A stretch of 64,000 bases of DNA from Flavobacterium agrisoli (GCF_016522065.1 NZ_JAEHFV010000001.1:1136221-1200220), one strand, 5' to 3'. Positions 1-9,528 are shown, numbered from the stretch's first letter. The notes: a model not told the origin generated them from the letters alone. Translations and numbers: made by a program.

Positions 1-1129
1 TTCCTAAAGTTGCTCCTACTCTACGTACTTCATCTTTGAAAAGCATACGCAAAGGCTCCACAATTTTTAATTTCATATAATCTGGCAAACCTCCTACATT
101 ATGGTGCGATTTAATAGTTGCCGATGGTCCTTTAACAGAAACTGACTCGATAACATCAGGATAAATAGTTCCTTGTGCTAACCATTTTACATCAGTTAAC
201 AAATGTGATTCATCATCAAAAACCTCGATAAATACTCTACCGATGATTTTACGTTTCGTTTCTGGATCGCTCACTCCTGTCAATTCTGACAAGAAACGTT
301 CTCCAGCATCAACTCCTTTTACGTTTAATCCCATCCCTTTGTATTGATCCAATACACTTTCGAACTCGTTTTTACGCAACAAACCGTTATTTACAAAAAT
401 ACAGTATAGGTTTTGACCAATAGCTTTGTTTAATAAAACTGCCGCTACAGTTGAATCTACACCTCCTGAAAGACCTAAAACTACTTTATCATTACCGATT
501 TTCTCTTTCATTTCGGAAACAATTTCTTCTACGAAAGCATTTGGTGTAAAGTTTTGAGGAACTTCGGCAATTTTTACCAAAAAGTTTTCTAACATTTTTA
601 TTCCATCAGTTGAGTGAAAAACTTCAGGATGGTATTGAATGGCATACGTTGTTTCACCTTCAATTTTATAAGCAGCAAATTCTACATCATGAGTGCTCGC
701 TAATTTTATTCCGTTAGTTGGTAAAGCTTTGATGCTGTCGCTATGACTCATCCATACTTGGCTGTTAGCGGGAACACCATCAAAAAAAACTTCCTCTTCT
801 TTTATAAAAGACAAATTAGCTCTACCATATTCTCGTGTGTTTGAAGCCGCAACTTCGCCACCACTAAAATGGGCTAAATATTGTGCACCATAACAAACCG
901 CCAACAAAGGAAGTTTGCCACGTATTTGCGATAAATCAGGGTGTGGCGCATCCTCTGATCGAACAGAAAAAGGACTACCTCCTAAAATTACGGCTTTATA
1001 GCTCGATAAATCATCTGGAATATGATTGTAAGGGAAAATTTCGCAGAATATGTTTAATTCGCGAACTCTACGCGCAATAAGCTGAGTGTATTGCGATCCG
1101 AAATCTAAAATAAGTACATTGTGTTGCAT
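1..1129 (-). CDS. guaA: GMP synthase (glutamine-hydrolysing), N-terminal part, cut by window edge
   Basis: This enzyme makes GMP from XMP, ATP and glutamine in cytoplasmic purine synthesis. About 376 N-terminal residues lie in the window; the family is usually about 510 residues long, so the 3' end lies outside. The protein starts [20 protein letters not shown], typical of the class I glutamine amidotransferase domain. The nucleophile Cys is visible as AVCYGAQ near residue 79, and the ATP-pyrophosphatase P-loop reads LSGGVDST near residue 220. No frameshift was seen in the readable part. A TAnnTTTG promoter element ends only 3 bases before the ATG, so the mRNA may be nearly leaderless. Confidence 0.96.
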   Translation of the reverse strand, partial: MQHNVLILDFGSQYTQLIARRVRELNIFCEIFPYNHIPDDLSSYKAVILGGSPFSVRSEDAPHPDLSQIRGKLPLLAVCYGAQYLAHFSGGEVAASNTREYGRANLSFIKEEEVFFDGVPANSQVWMSHSDSIKALPTNGIKLASTHDVEFAAYKIEGETTYAIQYHPEVFHSTDGIKMLENFLVKIAEVPQNFTPNAFVEEIVSEMKEKIGNDKVVLGLSGGVDSTVAAVLLNKAIGQNLYCIFVNNGLLRKNEFESVLDQYKGMGLNVKGVDAGERFLSELTGVSDPETKRKIIGRVFIEVFDDESHLLTDVKWLAQGTIYPDVIESVSVKGPSATIKSHHNVGGLPDYMKLKIVEPLRMLFKDEVRRVGATLG

Positions 1130-1132
1130 GCG

Positions 1133-1140
1133 CAAAAATA
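1133..1140 (-). promoter_or_regulatory. Candidate -7 promoter element of guaA
   Basis: On the minus strand this reads TATTTTTG, a match to the Bacteroidota TAnnTTTG element. It ends 3 bases before the guaA ATG, so transcription would begin at or very near the start codon. No clear -33 TTG was seen at the usual distance. Confidence 0.45.
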
Positions 1141-1244
1141 CTTTTTATATTTTGAATTGAAAAACAGAGTTGTCAAAAAAATGCTTTTTTAATCAAACTG
1201 CTAAAAATCAATAAATTACGATTATAAATAATTCATATTTTTAA

Positions 1245-1979
1245 TTATTCTTCTTTAATAACCATAATTGTAGCCTTGAAACCGGCGGCTAAATTATCCC
1301 AATAATCATTGGTCATTAATGTATTTTGATCGTCATAAATTCGAATTTCGGCCGTATTTCCTCCAAGAGTTCCTATGTTTAAGGCCTCAAAATCGAGTTT
1401 ATTAAAACCGTTATCCAAATTAATTTTGATTTCTCTAAAGTTACTTTCCAGAAAAAGTTGTGCTACCAAAACTCTCGAATTGGAAGAGACTTTTACCAAA
1501 TCGCCGTCAATGGCACCAAAATCGCGAAGTTTGACAATAAAAAATTTCGATTTGGTTTTTATTTCACCAAAATCAATATTGCGTTTCACCAAAATACCTC
1601 TTTCTCCTTTTAAACCTTCACTTCGTAAGGCTTTATCCAAATCATTTTCCATTTTAGGCACGTATTTATCACCCGGATTGGCAAAATCATTTTCGACCGA
1701 CATGGTAAAGTTGTTTTTTTCTTCACCAATCTTATATTTCGAATTGGAAGGCTTTTGATTGGAAATTATACTTTTACTATCATATACATTTGGAGCTTTG
1801 ATACTAGGCACTTCGGGAGCAAAACTGGGCGTTTCTTCGGGCGCTTTTGGTACTGTTTTATTCGTTTTAATTCCCATATTGGCTGGGGGAATGGGCTTAA
1901 ATTTAGTATTCGATTCAAACTGAGCAAAAGCTGTAAATCCAATAAAAAAAATAAATATCAGTAGTAAAATCTGCTTCAT
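1245..1979 (-). CDS. Secreted protein of unknown function
   Basis: A 244-residue protein that I do not recognise. It begins MKQILLLIFIFFIGFTAFAQ, a clear type I signal peptide, so it should be exported. The longer frame to 2015 adds 12 poorly supported residues; the chosen ATG at 1979 places the signal peptide at the N-terminus. Residues 20-75 are rich in Pro, Lys and Ser and look disordered. The C-terminal 100 residues alternate polar and hydrophobic positions like a beta-sandwich. It is transcribed alone, between guaA and the divergent DnaJ-like gene. Homologues may exist in Flavobacterium only. Confidence 0.8.
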   Translation of the reverse strand: MKQILLLIFIFFIGFTAFAQFESNTKFKPIPPANMGIKTNKTVPKAPEETPSFAPEVPSIKAPNVYDSKSIISNQKPSNSKYKIGEEKNNFTMSVENDFANPGDKYVPKMENDLDKALRSEGLKGERGILVKRNIDFGEIKTKSKFFIVKLRDFGAIDGDLVKVSSNSRVLVAQLFLESNFREIKINLDNGFNKLDFEALNIGTLGGNTAEIRIYDDQNTLMTNDYWDNLAAGFKATIMVIKEE

Positions 1980-2012
1980 TTGGGAGCTATTTTTGAAAAG
2001 TATTTTAAAAAT

Positions 2013-2020
2013 CAAAATTA
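2013..2020 (-). promoter_or_regulatory. Candidate -7 element for the secreted protein at 1245-1979
   Basis: Minus-strand TAATTTTG matches TAnnTTTG and lies 33 bases upstream of the chosen ATG. It falls just upstream of the longer alternative frame's start (2015), which supports the shorter protein. No -33 TTG was identified. Confidence 0.4.
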
Positions 2021-2229
2021 CTATTTAAATAATTTGGGTCACTAAAACCTCTCTTTTTTAATTCAAAAAGTAAATCAACAAAAAACATTCCAAAAAAATC
2101 CTTAAAACAAAATTAAATATTTTACAAAATCGGGTTTCCATATCAAATTAAAGCAAAAATCCATTTTTTAGAAATCTCATTTTAAGTTTCTTTTTTTAAA
2201 AGCACACCAAAAACATTTTACAAAACTTC

Positions 2230-2257
2230 TTGAATTTAAAGAATTTACATAACTTTG
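2230..2257 (+). promoter_or_regulatory. Candidate promoter of the DnaJ-like/CbpM-like operon
   Basis: TTG at 2230-2232 and TAACTTTG at 2250-2257 with a 17-base spacer fit the Bacteroidota sigma factor consensus (TTG / TAnnTTTG). The ATG follows about 31 bases later. The rest of the 1980-2288 gap is A/T-rich with no gene. Confidence 0.55.
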
Positions 2258-2288
2258 AGAGTATCGCATTTATTTAAAATTAATAAAC

Positions 2289-3194
2289 ATGGCAGATCTT
2301 AATTATTATACGATTTTAGGAATAACACAATCGGCCACGGAAGCCGAAATCAAAAAAGCCTATCGAAAATTAGCACGAAAATACCACCCCGATTTGAATC
2401 CGAATGATCAGGAAGCGCAACGTAAATTTCAGGAAATTAACGAAGCCAACGAGGTTTTGAGTAATCCAGATAACCGAAAAAAATACGATCAATATGGTAA
2501 AGACTGGAAACATGCCGAAGAATTTGAAAAAGCAGGCTACAATCCCAATCAACAACGTTCAGAAAGTAGGCAATCTTCGCAATCCTCAAAATCTTATTCT
2601 GATTTTTCGGAAGCCGATTTTTCGGATCTTTTCAGTTCTATGTACGGTAGTGCAGGCAAACGTACTCAAGCAAAATTTAGAGGACAAGATTACAATGCCG
2701 AGTTGCAATTGGATTTAAAATCGGCTTATACCACACACAAACAAAGTTTAACGGTCAATGACAAAAACATTCGAATTACAATTCCGGCTGGAGTAGAAAA
2801 CGGTCAAGTAATTAAAATTCCGAATCATGGCGGTCCAGGAGCAAATGGTGGACCAAATGGCGATTTATACATTACCTTCTCTATTCCTAACGACTCGCAA
2901 TTTAAACGAGAAGGAGCCAATTTGTACGCCAATGTTGATTTGGATTTGTATACAGCTTTGTTAGGAGGCGAAATTCAGGTACCTACTTTTGATGGCGCTG
3001 TAAAAGTAAAGGTTGCCGAAAGCACGCAAAACAATACCAAAGTAAAGCTAAAAGGCAAAGGTTTTCCGAAGTACAAACAAGAAAATGAATTTGGCGACCT
3101 GTACATTACTTATCAAATTAAGTTGCCTAAAAACCTAAGCGCAGAAGAAAAAAAAGCAATTCAAAAACTTTCAAAATTGAAAAAAAATGGCTAA
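2289..3194 (+). CDS. cbpA: DnaJ-family co-chaperone, CbpA-like
   Basis: A 301-residue J-domain protein that should stimulate Hsp70 (DnaK) ATPase activity in the cytoplasm. The J domain occupies residues 4-68, with the diagnostic HPD at residues 33-35. A Ser/Gln-rich linker follows (about 85-110), then the two-lobed DnaJ C-terminal substrate-binding domain (about 130-295). The cysteine-rich zinc finger of true DnaJ is absent, which fits the CbpA subclass. The next gene overlaps by 8 bases and looks like the CbpM modulator, reinforcing the call. The symbol is by architecture and context, not by a search. Confidence 0.88.
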   Translation: MADLNYYTILGITQSATEAEIKKAYRKLARKYHPDLNPNDQEAQRKFQEINEANEVLSNPDNRKKYDQYGKDWKHAEEFEKAGYNPNQQRSESRQSSQSSKSYSDFSEADFSDLFSSMYGSAGKRTQAKFRGQDYNAELQLDLKSAYTTHKQSLTVNDKNIRITIPAGVENGQVIKIPNHGGPGANGGPNGDLYITFSIPNDSQFKREGANLYANVDLDLYTALLGGEIQVPTFDGAVKVKVAESTQNNTKVKLKGKGFPKYKQENEFGDLYITYQIKLPKNLSAEEKKAIQKLSKLKKNG

Positions 3195-3489
3195 TTCTAA
3201 CTTAATACTCATCAAACAATTTTGTGTTTTGCACGATATAGAGCAAAATTTTATAACCGAATTAAACAATTACGGATTAATTGAAATTGTTTCGGAAGAA
3301 AATGAAGAATTTTTACTTCACGAGCAATTGCCTCATATTGAAAAAATGATGCGACTTCATTATGATTTACAAGTAAACTTCGAAGGAATTGACGTGATTG
3401 CCAATTTGCTCGAAAAAATTGACTGCCTTCAACATGATTTAATTCGAAGTCACAATAAACTTCGCTTATACGAAAACGAAAATTCGTAA
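3187..3489 (+). CDS. cbpM: CbpM-like chaperone modulator
   Basis: A 100-residue protein whose start overlaps the end of the DnaJ-like gene by 8 bases, implying translational coupling. It has the size and layout of CbpM/MerR-like modulators: an N-terminal helical half (residues 1-60) with an acidic EENEEF stretch, then a C-terminal coiled-coil-like segment ending in charged residues. In E. coli CbpM binds the J domain of CbpA and blocks its co-chaperone activity; the same role is inferred here from context and length. Confidence 0.75.
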   Translation: MANSNLILIKQFCVLHDIEQNFITELNNYGLIEIVSEENEEFLLHEQLPHIEKMMRLHYDLQVNFEGIDVIANLLEKIDCLQHDLIRSHNKLRLYENENS

Positions 3490-3627
3490 CAAATACGCTG
3501 CAATCTCTTTTTATTTTAAACTGCTAAGATTACATTTTTTCCTAAATTGCGCCCAGTTAATTTAACCTTGAAAAGTACAATAAACGCTATTACTTTTCAT
3601 AAAAAACACACAAAATATAACCAAAAA

Positions 3628-4011
3628 ATGAAAAGAGAAAACATCTTAACGGGATCTCCGTGGGAAGACAAAATGGGATATTGTCGTGCCGTACGCATTG
3701 GCAATATTATCGAAGTTTCGGGAACTGTTGCTATAGTTGACGGCGATAAAGTAAAAGCCGATGATGCTTATGCACAAACTTTAAACATTTTGGAACGAGT
3801 AGAAAAAGTTCTAGAAGATTTGAATGTAGGCATGAAAGATGTAATTCGTACTCGAATTTTTACTACCGATGTCAAGACTTTTGAAGACGTAGCAAAAGCA
3901 CATGCTCAATTTTTTAAAGATATCAAACCCACTACAGGATTTTACGGAATCAACGAATTAGTTTCTCCTGATTATATAGTTGAAATTGAATTTACAGCTG
4001 TAGTTCACTAA
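3628..4011 (+). CDS. RidA family protein (enamine/imine deaminase)
   Basis: A 127-residue member of the RidA/YjgF/UK114 family, which hydrolyses reactive enamine/imine intermediates released by PLP enzymes. The chosen start MKRENILTGSPWEDKMGYCR fits the family; the longer reading from 3547 adds 27 residues with no family character. Family features visible are GNIIEVSGTVA near the N-terminus, the active-site Arg in VIRTRIFTTD, and the C-terminal PDYIVEIEFTAV strand. Its exact substrate cannot be read from sequence. Confidence 0.88.
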   Translation: MKRENILTGSPWEDKMGYCRAVRIGNIIEVSGTVAIVDGDKVKADDAYAQTLNILERVEKVLEDLNVGMKDVIRTRIFTTDVKTFEDVAKAHAQFFKDIKPTTGFYGINELVSPDYIVEIEFTAVVH

Positions 4012-4039
4012 TTTTTAATACCAAACACCGATTCTGATC

Positions 4040-5296
4040 TTGATAAAAACAACCGCAATACAACGTCATTTTTTATTATTCTGCAAATGGCTCGTTATCT
4101 GTTTATTGATTGGTTTTTTATCTGGTTCAGCATCGGCGTTTTTTTTAGTTGCCTTGCAATGGGCTACTGATTTTCGTATCGCGCACCATTGGATAATATG
4201 GCTGCTACCTTTCGGTGGATTTTTAGTAGGCTTAAGCTATTTTTATTGGGGAAAAGAAGTAGTTAAAGGAAATAATCTTTTATTGGAAGAATACCATCAG
4301 CCACAAAAAACAATTCCATTTAAAATGGCGCCATTGGTACTTTTTGGAACAATTATAACGCATTTATTTGGTGGCTCAGCCGGAAGAGAAGGAACTGCGG
4401 TACAAATGGGAGGTGCCATTGCCGATCAATTTCAATGTTTTTTTAAACTCAGCATTTCCGACAGGAAAACACTTCTTATTTTAGGAATTAGTGCTGGTTT
4501 TGCCTCAGTTTTTGGCACACCTCTAACAGGGGCTATTTTTGCAGTTGAAGTGGTTTATTTCAGTAAAATTAATTACAAGACTATTCCACTTAGTTTTATT
4601 ACTGCGTATGCGGCCTATTATACTGTCGAAATGTGGCAAGTTGCGCATACCCATTATCAAATTCCTTTTGTTCCTCCTTTAAGTTTATCCCTCACGGGCT
4701 ATTCCGTTGCAGCCGCAATACTATTTGGCTTGGCCGCAATGTTGTTTTCTAGAGGTACTCATTTTTGGAATTCCCTTTTCAAAAAAATCAACTTCCCTCC
4801 TTTTAGACCTTTACTTGGCGGCTTCATTTTAGCACTGGTATTTTTAAATTTTAATTTTGAAAAATTCGAAGGTTTAGGAGTTCCCACAATTGTAACAGCT
4901 TTTAAAACTACAAGTGATTGGCCTGATTTCTTATTAAAAATTCTATTTACCAGTTTCACTTTAGGAGCAGGATTTAAAGGCGGCGAAGTTACTCCTCTGT
5001 TTTTTGTTGGTGCCACTTTAGGAAGCGCTTTATCCGTTGTTATTCCTTTACCTATTGCACTTTTGGCTGGAATGGGATTTGTGGCCGTTTTTTCGGGTGC
5101 CACCCATACTCCAATTGCCTGCACTATCATGGGTATTGAATTGTTTGGTATTTCTTGCGCGTTATATGTTGGTATTGCGTGTGTTATTGCATATTTTGCC
5201 TCGGGAACAGTCGGTATTTATCAATCGCAAATTGTGTTGGGACCAAAATATACTTTTTACCAAAAATTAAGGATTCGAAATTTAAAAAACCTGTAA
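4040..5296 (+). CDS. CLC family anion antiporter, probably fluoride-type
   Basis: A 418-residue polytopic membrane protein with about ten hydrophobic segments. The CLC core motif reads GGSAGREGTAVQMG at about residues 111-124, with the external gating Glu at 117. The first selectivity motif, GSGIP in chloride-type CLCs, is replaced by KGNNLLLEEYH, and the third reads GGEVTPLFF rather than GxFxP. This pattern resembles the fluoride/proton antiporter branch (CLC-F). The start is TTG; no in-frame ATG lies early enough to keep the first membrane helix. No fluoride riboswitch was recognised upstream. Substrate assignment is inference. Confidence 0.82.
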   Translation: MIKTTAIQRHFLLFCKWLVICLLIGFLSGSASAFFLVALQWATDFRIAHHWIIWLLPFGGFLVGLSYFYWGKEVVKGNNLLLEEYHQPQKTIPFKMAPLVLFGTIITHLFGGSAGREGTAVQMGGAIADQFQCFFKLSISDRKTLLILGISAGFASVFGTPLTGAIFAVEVVYFSKINYKTIPLSFITAYAAYYTVEMWQVAHTHYQIPFVPPLSLSLTGYSVAAAILFGLAAMLFSRGTHFWNSLFKKINFPPFRPLLGGFILALVFLNFNFEKFEGLGVPTIVTAFKTTSDWPDFLLKILFTSFTLGAGFKGGEVTPLFFVGATLGSALSVVIPLPIALLAGMGFVAVFSGATHTPIACTIMGIELFGISCALYVGIACVIAYFASGTVGIYQSQIVLGPKYTFYQKLRIRNLKNL

Positions 5297-5363
5297 TTTC
5301 TAAAAGGATGTTAATCTTGCAAATGTTTTCAGGTTTACCACAAAAAAATGTAAATTCGCACAC

Positions 5364-6371
5364 ATGAAAACAGAAGACATCCAAGCTATTAAAGCGCTTT
5401 TAGCAACTCCAAAAAAAATTGCCATAATTCCACATCGAGGTCCAGATGGCGATGCAATGGGTTCTACATTAGCCTTATACCATTTTTTAAAAAAATTCAA
5501 TCACGAACCAACCGTTATAGCTCCTAATGAATTTCCTAATTTTTTAGCTTGGCTTCCAGGTTCTGAAACCTTAAAAATTTTCGAAAACGAAACTTCTTTG
5601 TGTACCGAAATTTTAAAAGAATCCGATTTAATTTTCACGCTCGATTTTAATGCTTTGCATCGTACAGGCGAAATGGAACATACTTTGGCCCAAATGAATG
5701 CGCCTTTTATTATGATCGATCACCATCAGAAACCGGATGATTATGCGGCTTATACTTATTCGGATACTTCTTTTGGTTCTACCTGCGAAATGATTTACAA
5801 TTTTATCGTTTTTATGGATCAAAAATTTGCCTTAGACAAAACCATAGCTACCTGCATTTACACTGGAATTTTAACCGATTCGGGTTCTTTCCGATTTCCA
5901 GGAACAACAGGAAATACCCATCGCATTATTGCCGAATTAATTGATTTAGGCGTTGAGAATACTCAAATTCCAATTTTGCTTTTCGATAACAATTCATTTA
6001 GTCGATTGCAGTTATTAGGTCGGGCTTTGCAAAACATGAAAGTTTTTCGCAATTACAAAACCTCTTATACTACCTTAACACAGACAGAATTAGATGCTTT
6101 TGATTACGAAAAAGGTGATACTGAAGGAATTGTAAATTACGGTTTAAGCATGAAAGGAATTCATTTTACCGCTATCTTTATCGAAAATAAAGACGAAAAA
6201 ATTATCAAAATTTCATTCCGTTCACAAGGCAGTTTTGATGTAAACGAATTTGCTAGAATGCACTTTAACGGTGGTGGACATCAAAATGCAGCTGGAGGAA
6301 AATCCACACTTTCTATGGAAGACACTATAACTAAATTTGAAGCGTTATTATCCAATCTTAATATACAATAA
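5364..6371 (+). CDS. DHH family phosphoesterase, NrnA-like (oligoribonuclease/pAp phosphatase)
   Basis: A 335-residue DHH/DHHA1 protein. Visible motifs are HRGPDGDAMGST near residue 20 (first metal-binding segment), DHHQKPDD near residue 115 (the name motif) and the C-terminal DHHA1 substrate motif GGGHQNAAGG near residue 305. The family degrades short oligoribonucleotides and dephosphorylates pAp, or hydrolyses cyclic dinucleotides. It is first in an operon with gldI, whose ATG directly follows this stop codon. The same neighbourhood is known from other gliding flavobacteria. Confidence 0.9.
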   Translation: MKTEDIQAIKALLATPKKIAIIPHRGPDGDAMGSTLALYHFLKKFNHEPTVIAPNEFPNFLAWLPGSETLKIFENETSLCTEILKESDLIFTLDFNALHRTGEMEHTLAQMNAPFIMIDHHQKPDDYAAYTYSDTSFGSTCEMIYNFIVFMDQKFALDKTIATCIYTGILTDSGSFRFPGTTGNTHRIIAELIDLGVENTQIPILLFDNNSFSRLQLLGRALQNMKVFRNYKTSYTTLTQTELDAFDYEKGDTEGIVNYGLSMKGIHFTAIFIENKDEKIIKISFRSQGSFDVNEFARMHFNGGGHQNAAGGKSTLSMEDTITKFEALLSNLNIQ

Positions 6372-7019
6372 ATGGCATTTAATTATTACAAAATAAGCTT
6401 TTTAGTACTGCTTGTAAGTTTTCTTTCGGGAAGTTGCCAGAAAGAAGAAGGAGCTCGAAAACCCATTTCTAGAGCGTCGGGTAGTTTTATGAAACAATCG
6501 GTAGAACGAAATAAGAAATTAGTCGCTACCGAAGAAGATCAAATAAAGGCAATTATCAAAAAAAATCCAAAAATTGATTATATCGCTTCTAAAAAAGGCT
6601 ATTGGTATTATTATGATATCCAAAACACAACCGATACGCTTACTCCAAAAAAAGGAGATGTTGCTTTTTTTACTTACGAAATAAAAAATCTAAAAGGCGA
6701 AATCATTTATTCGGAATTGGAATTGCGTCCGCAAACTTATTATGTAGACAAAGAAGAAATCATGATGGGACTGCGAGACGGAATAAAATTAATGCATAAA
6801 AAAGAAAAAATAAACTTCCTTTTTCCTTCGCACATTGCCTACGGTTATCATGGTGATAATAAAAAAATTGGCGTAAACCAACCCATTATTTGCACGGTAA
6901 CTTTAACCAATTTTGTTTCTGAAAACACGTATAAAAAATACACAGGACAACCAAAAACACAAGCTACAACAACAGCTCCTGTAGCCACCGAAGCTCCTGT
7001 AAACGACACCCTAAATTAA
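6372..7019 (+). CDS. gldI: Gliding motility lipoprotein GldI, FKBP-type peptidyl-prolyl isomerase
   Basis: A 215-residue lipoprotein with the lipobox LSGSC (Cys22). Residues 70-185 form an FKBP-type fold, with recognisable GYWYYYDIQ, KGDVAFFTYE and FLFPSHIAYGYHGD segments. In Flavobacterium johnsoniae GldI is required for gliding and is thought to help fold envelope proteins of the motility/type IX secretion apparatus. The start codon abuts the stop of the DHH phosphoesterase, indicating an operon. The C-terminal tail is Thr/Ala/Pro-rich. Confidence 0.92.
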   Translation: MAFNYYKISFLVLLVSFLSGSCQKEEGARKPISRASGSFMKQSVERNKKLVATEEDQIKAIIKKNPKIDYIASKKGYWYYYDIQNTTDTLTPKKGDVAFFTYEIKNLKGEIIYSELELRPQTYYVDKEEIMMGLRDGIKLMHKKEKINFLFPSHIAYGYHGDNKKIGVNQPIICTVTLTNFVSENTYKKYTGQPKTQATTTAPVATEAPVNDTLN

Positions 7020-7036
7020 CTTTCAATATTTTAAAA

Positions 7037-8167
7037 ATGAAAAAAAAGATTGCAATTTTACTATTATTAGTTACTGCCTTTTATTCCTGTAAAGACAAAC
7101 ACAGCAATTTGCCCGATGGTTTGTATGCCGACATCGAAACCAGTAAAGGAAATATTATTGTAGCGCTAGATTATAAAAAAGCGCCTATAACAGTAGCCAA
7201 TTTTGTGACACTTGCCGAAGGTAAAAATGAATTTGTAACACATCCGGAACTTAAAAACAAACCTTTTTTTAACGGTTTAAAATTTCATCGTGTTATTCCC
7301 GATTTTATGATTCAAACGGGTGACCCACTTGGAACAGGATCTGGTGATGCGGGTTACAAATTTAAAGATGAAATCACCGATTTGGATTTTTCTAACCCTG
7401 GAGTTCTCGCCATGGCCAATAACGGACCGGCAACCAATAGCTCTCAATTTTTTATTACCCACGTACCAACACCTTGGCTTCAAGGAAAACACACTGTTTT
7501 TGGTCATGTTGTAGAAAACGGAATGGAAGTGGTAAACAAAATCAACCAAGATGATTTATTAATCTCTGTTACTATTATTCGAAACGGAGAAGCCGCTAAA
7601 AAATTTGATGCTGTAAAAGTATTTGGTGATTATTTTAAGGAAGAATCAAAAGCTTTAAAAGCGCAACAAGATTTAGAAGCTAAAAATAAAGCAGAATACA
7701 CGGCTAAATACAAAGCTGTTATTGACTCAAAATTAAATTTTTTAGCAGAAACCAAAGCAAAATCAACCAAAACCAAAACAGGTTTACAGTATACCATTAT
7801 TAAAAAAGGAACTGGCAAAAAACCAAGTACAGGACAACAATTATTTATTGATTATGCTGGATTTTTAGAAGATGCAACTCTTTTTGATACCAGTATGGCA
7901 AGTGTTGCCGAACAATTTGGGAAATTAGACCCTGCGAGAGCAGCAGCCGGACAATACAACCCAATTCCATTTCAAGCAGGCAGAAAAGACGGAATGATTC
8001 CTGGGTTTATTGAAGGAATCGAACAACTTTCGTTTGGTGACAAAGCCGTTTTATTTATCCCTACTCATTTAGCCTACGGTGTTACGGGTGCCGGAAATGG
8101 CGTTATTCCACCAAATGCTAATATCATTTTCGAAATTGAATTATTAGAAAAAGCACCTCAACAATAA
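7037..8167 (+). CDS. Cyclophilin-FKBP fusion peptidyl-prolyl isomerase, lipoprotein
   Basis: A 376-residue isomerase with a lipoprotein signal ending AFYSC. Residues 28-185 are a cyclophilin domain with FHRVIPDFMIQTGDP, AMANNGPATNSSQFFIT and WLQGKHTVFG, covering the usual catalytic Arg and substrate pocket. A charged helical linker (185-240) leads to a C-terminal FKBP domain (about 245-372, with DYAGFLEDATLFDTS and LAYG...IPPNANIIFEIELL). It lies 17 bases after gldI, so it is likely cotranscribed and may assist folding of cell-surface proteins. The following gene is a paralogue. Confidence 0.9.
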   Translation: MKKKIAILLLLVTAFYSCKDKHSNLPDGLYADIETSKGNIIVALDYKKAPITVANFVTLAEGKNEFVTHPELKNKPFFNGLKFHRVIPDFMIQTGDPLGTGSGDAGYKFKDEITDLDFSNPGVLAMANNGPATNSSQFFITHVPTPWLQGKHTVFGHVVENGMEVVNKINQDDLLISVTIIRNGEAAKKFDAVKVFGDYFKEESKALKAQQDLEAKNKAEYTAKYKAVIDSKLNFLAETKAKSTKTKTGLQYTIIKKGTGKKPSTGQQLFIDYAGFLEDATLFDTSMASVAEQFGKLDPARAAAGQYNPIPFQAGRKDGMIPGFIEGIEQLSFGDKAVLFIPTHLAYGVTGAGNGVIPPNANIIFEIELLEKAPQQ

Positions 8168-8195
8168 CATTTAAAATTCAACTAAAACAAAAAGC

Positions 8196-9365
8196 ATGAA
8201 ACTCAAAATCATACTTTTAAGCTTGATTACTACATTGTCGCTTCAAGCTCAAACCAACAAAAAGAAAGTTAATACAGATGGACTTTTTGCAACCATAACA
8301 ACTAATAAAGGGACGATTCTACTTCAACTTGAATACCAAAAAAGTCCTATTACCGTTGCCAATTTTATAACTTTAGTAGAAGGTAACAATCCGTATGTAA
8401 CCACTTCTGATTTAAAAGGAAAACCTTTTTATGACGGATTAAAATTTCACCGTGTTATTGCCGATTTTATGATTCAAGGTGGTGATCCGCTAGGAAATGG
8501 TTCTGGTGGTCCTGGATATTCGTTCAAAGATGAATTCAACGACGCATTAAGATTTGATAAAGGAGGTATTTTAGCGATGGCCAATTCGGGTCCTAAAACC
8601 AACGGAAGTCAGTTTTTTATAACTCATAAAGATACCCCTTGGTTAAATGACAAACACACTATTTTTGGACATGTTACCGAAGGAATGGATGTTGTCAACC
8701 AAATTTTAATGGATGATGTCATCACCAAAGTAACGATTACGCGAAAAGGAAGCGACGCTAAAAAATTCGATGCTAAAAAAATATTTACCACCTATTATGA
8801 GAACAAAGCGGAAGATGAAAAAAAAGAAGCTTTGTTAGCAGAAGAAAAGAAAAAACAAGCAGCCGCTTTAGCTTTGGAGAAAGAAAAAGAATATAAATTA
8901 AAATACGCTCCCGTTATTACGGCAAAAGCAACCGAATTATCTGAAAGCAAAAAAACAGCTACTACTACTCCAACTGGATTAATGTATAAAATAACGTCGA
9001 AAGGAAGTGGCGAAAAACCTGCAGAGGGTAGCACACTTTATTTTCATTATGCCGGTTATTTTGAAGACGGATCGCTGTTTGATAGCAGTAAAGAAGAGAT
9101 TGCAACTGCGTATGGCAAACACGATAACAACCGTGCCGCACAAGGCGGGTACAGTGCGTTTCCCTTTCCTGTTGGTCGTCAAGATGGCATGATTCCTGGG
9201 TTTACCGAGGCTTTAAGCTTACTAAATTACGGTGATAAAGGTATTTTTTACATCCCTTCTAATTTAGCTTATGGCGAACGAGGCGCTGGTGGAGTAATTC
9301 CGCCAAATGCCACTTTAATTTTTGAAATTGAAGTTTATAAAGAACAACCAGCTCCTAAAAGTTAA
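8196..9365 (+). CDS. Second cyclophilin-FKBP fusion peptidyl-prolyl isomerase, periplasmic
   Basis: A 389-residue paralogue of the upstream gene with the same layout: cyclophilin (about 25-185, FHRVIADFMIQGGDPLG and QFFITHKDTPWL), a Lys/Glu/Ala-rich linker (about 190-260) and FKBP (about 260-385, with YGERGAGGVIPPNATLIFEI). It differs in carrying a cleavable signal peptide ending LSLQAQ in place of a lipobox, so it should be soluble in the periplasm. It ends the nrnA-like/gldI operon; a strong terminator follows 37 bases later. Confidence 0.9.
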   Translation: MKLKIILLSLITTLSLQAQTNKKKVNTDGLFATITTNKGTILLQLEYQKSPITVANFITLVEGNNPYVTTSDLKGKPFYDGLKFHRVIADFMIQGGDPLGNGSGGPGYSFKDEFNDALRFDKGGILAMANSGPKTNGSQFFITHKDTPWLNDKHTIFGHVTEGMDVVNQILMDDVITKVTITRKGSDAKKFDAKKIFTTYYENKAEDEKKEALLAEEKKKQAAALALEKEKEYKLKYAPVITAKATELSESKKTATTTPTGLMYKITSKGSGEKPAEGSTLYFHYAGYFEDGSLFDSSKEEIATAYGKHDNNRAAQGGYSAFPFPVGRQDGMIPGFTEALSLLNYGDKGIFYIPSNLAYGERGAGGVIPPNATLIFEIEVYKEQPAPKS

Positions 9366-9402
9366 TATTCAATTTTAAAAAATCAAATCCGTTTTAAGGC
9401 AT

Positions 9403-9443
9403 AATCAGGTCGTTTTGGAAATTCCAAAACGACCTGATTTTTT
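9403..9443 (+). terminator. Rho-independent terminator after the gldI operon
   Basis: A stem of 16-18 bp (AATCAGGTCGTTTTGG at 9403-9418 pairs with 9424-9439) with a tiny loop, followed by a run of T. It closes the 5364-9365 operon and isolates the curli locus. Confidence 0.9.
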
Positions 9444-9528
9444 TATTGCACTCTATTTCATGTTATAAAAATGAAATAAAAGTTCTTAAATGTTTATTTT
9501 TTTTAACACTAAATTTTGTCAGATAAGT

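Noticed and set aside
1375..1758. 127-codon plus-strand frame inside the secreted-protein gene
   Set aside because: Antisense to a frame with a signal peptide and promoter; no recognisable domain.
4012..4039. Fluoride riboswitch before the fluoride-type CLC
   Set aside because: The gap is only 28 bases and contains none of the crcB-motif conserved segments.
4759..5130. 123-codon minus-strand frame inside the first CLC gene
   Set aside because: Antisense to the transmembrane CLC core; Lys/Pro-rich composition of a shadow frame.
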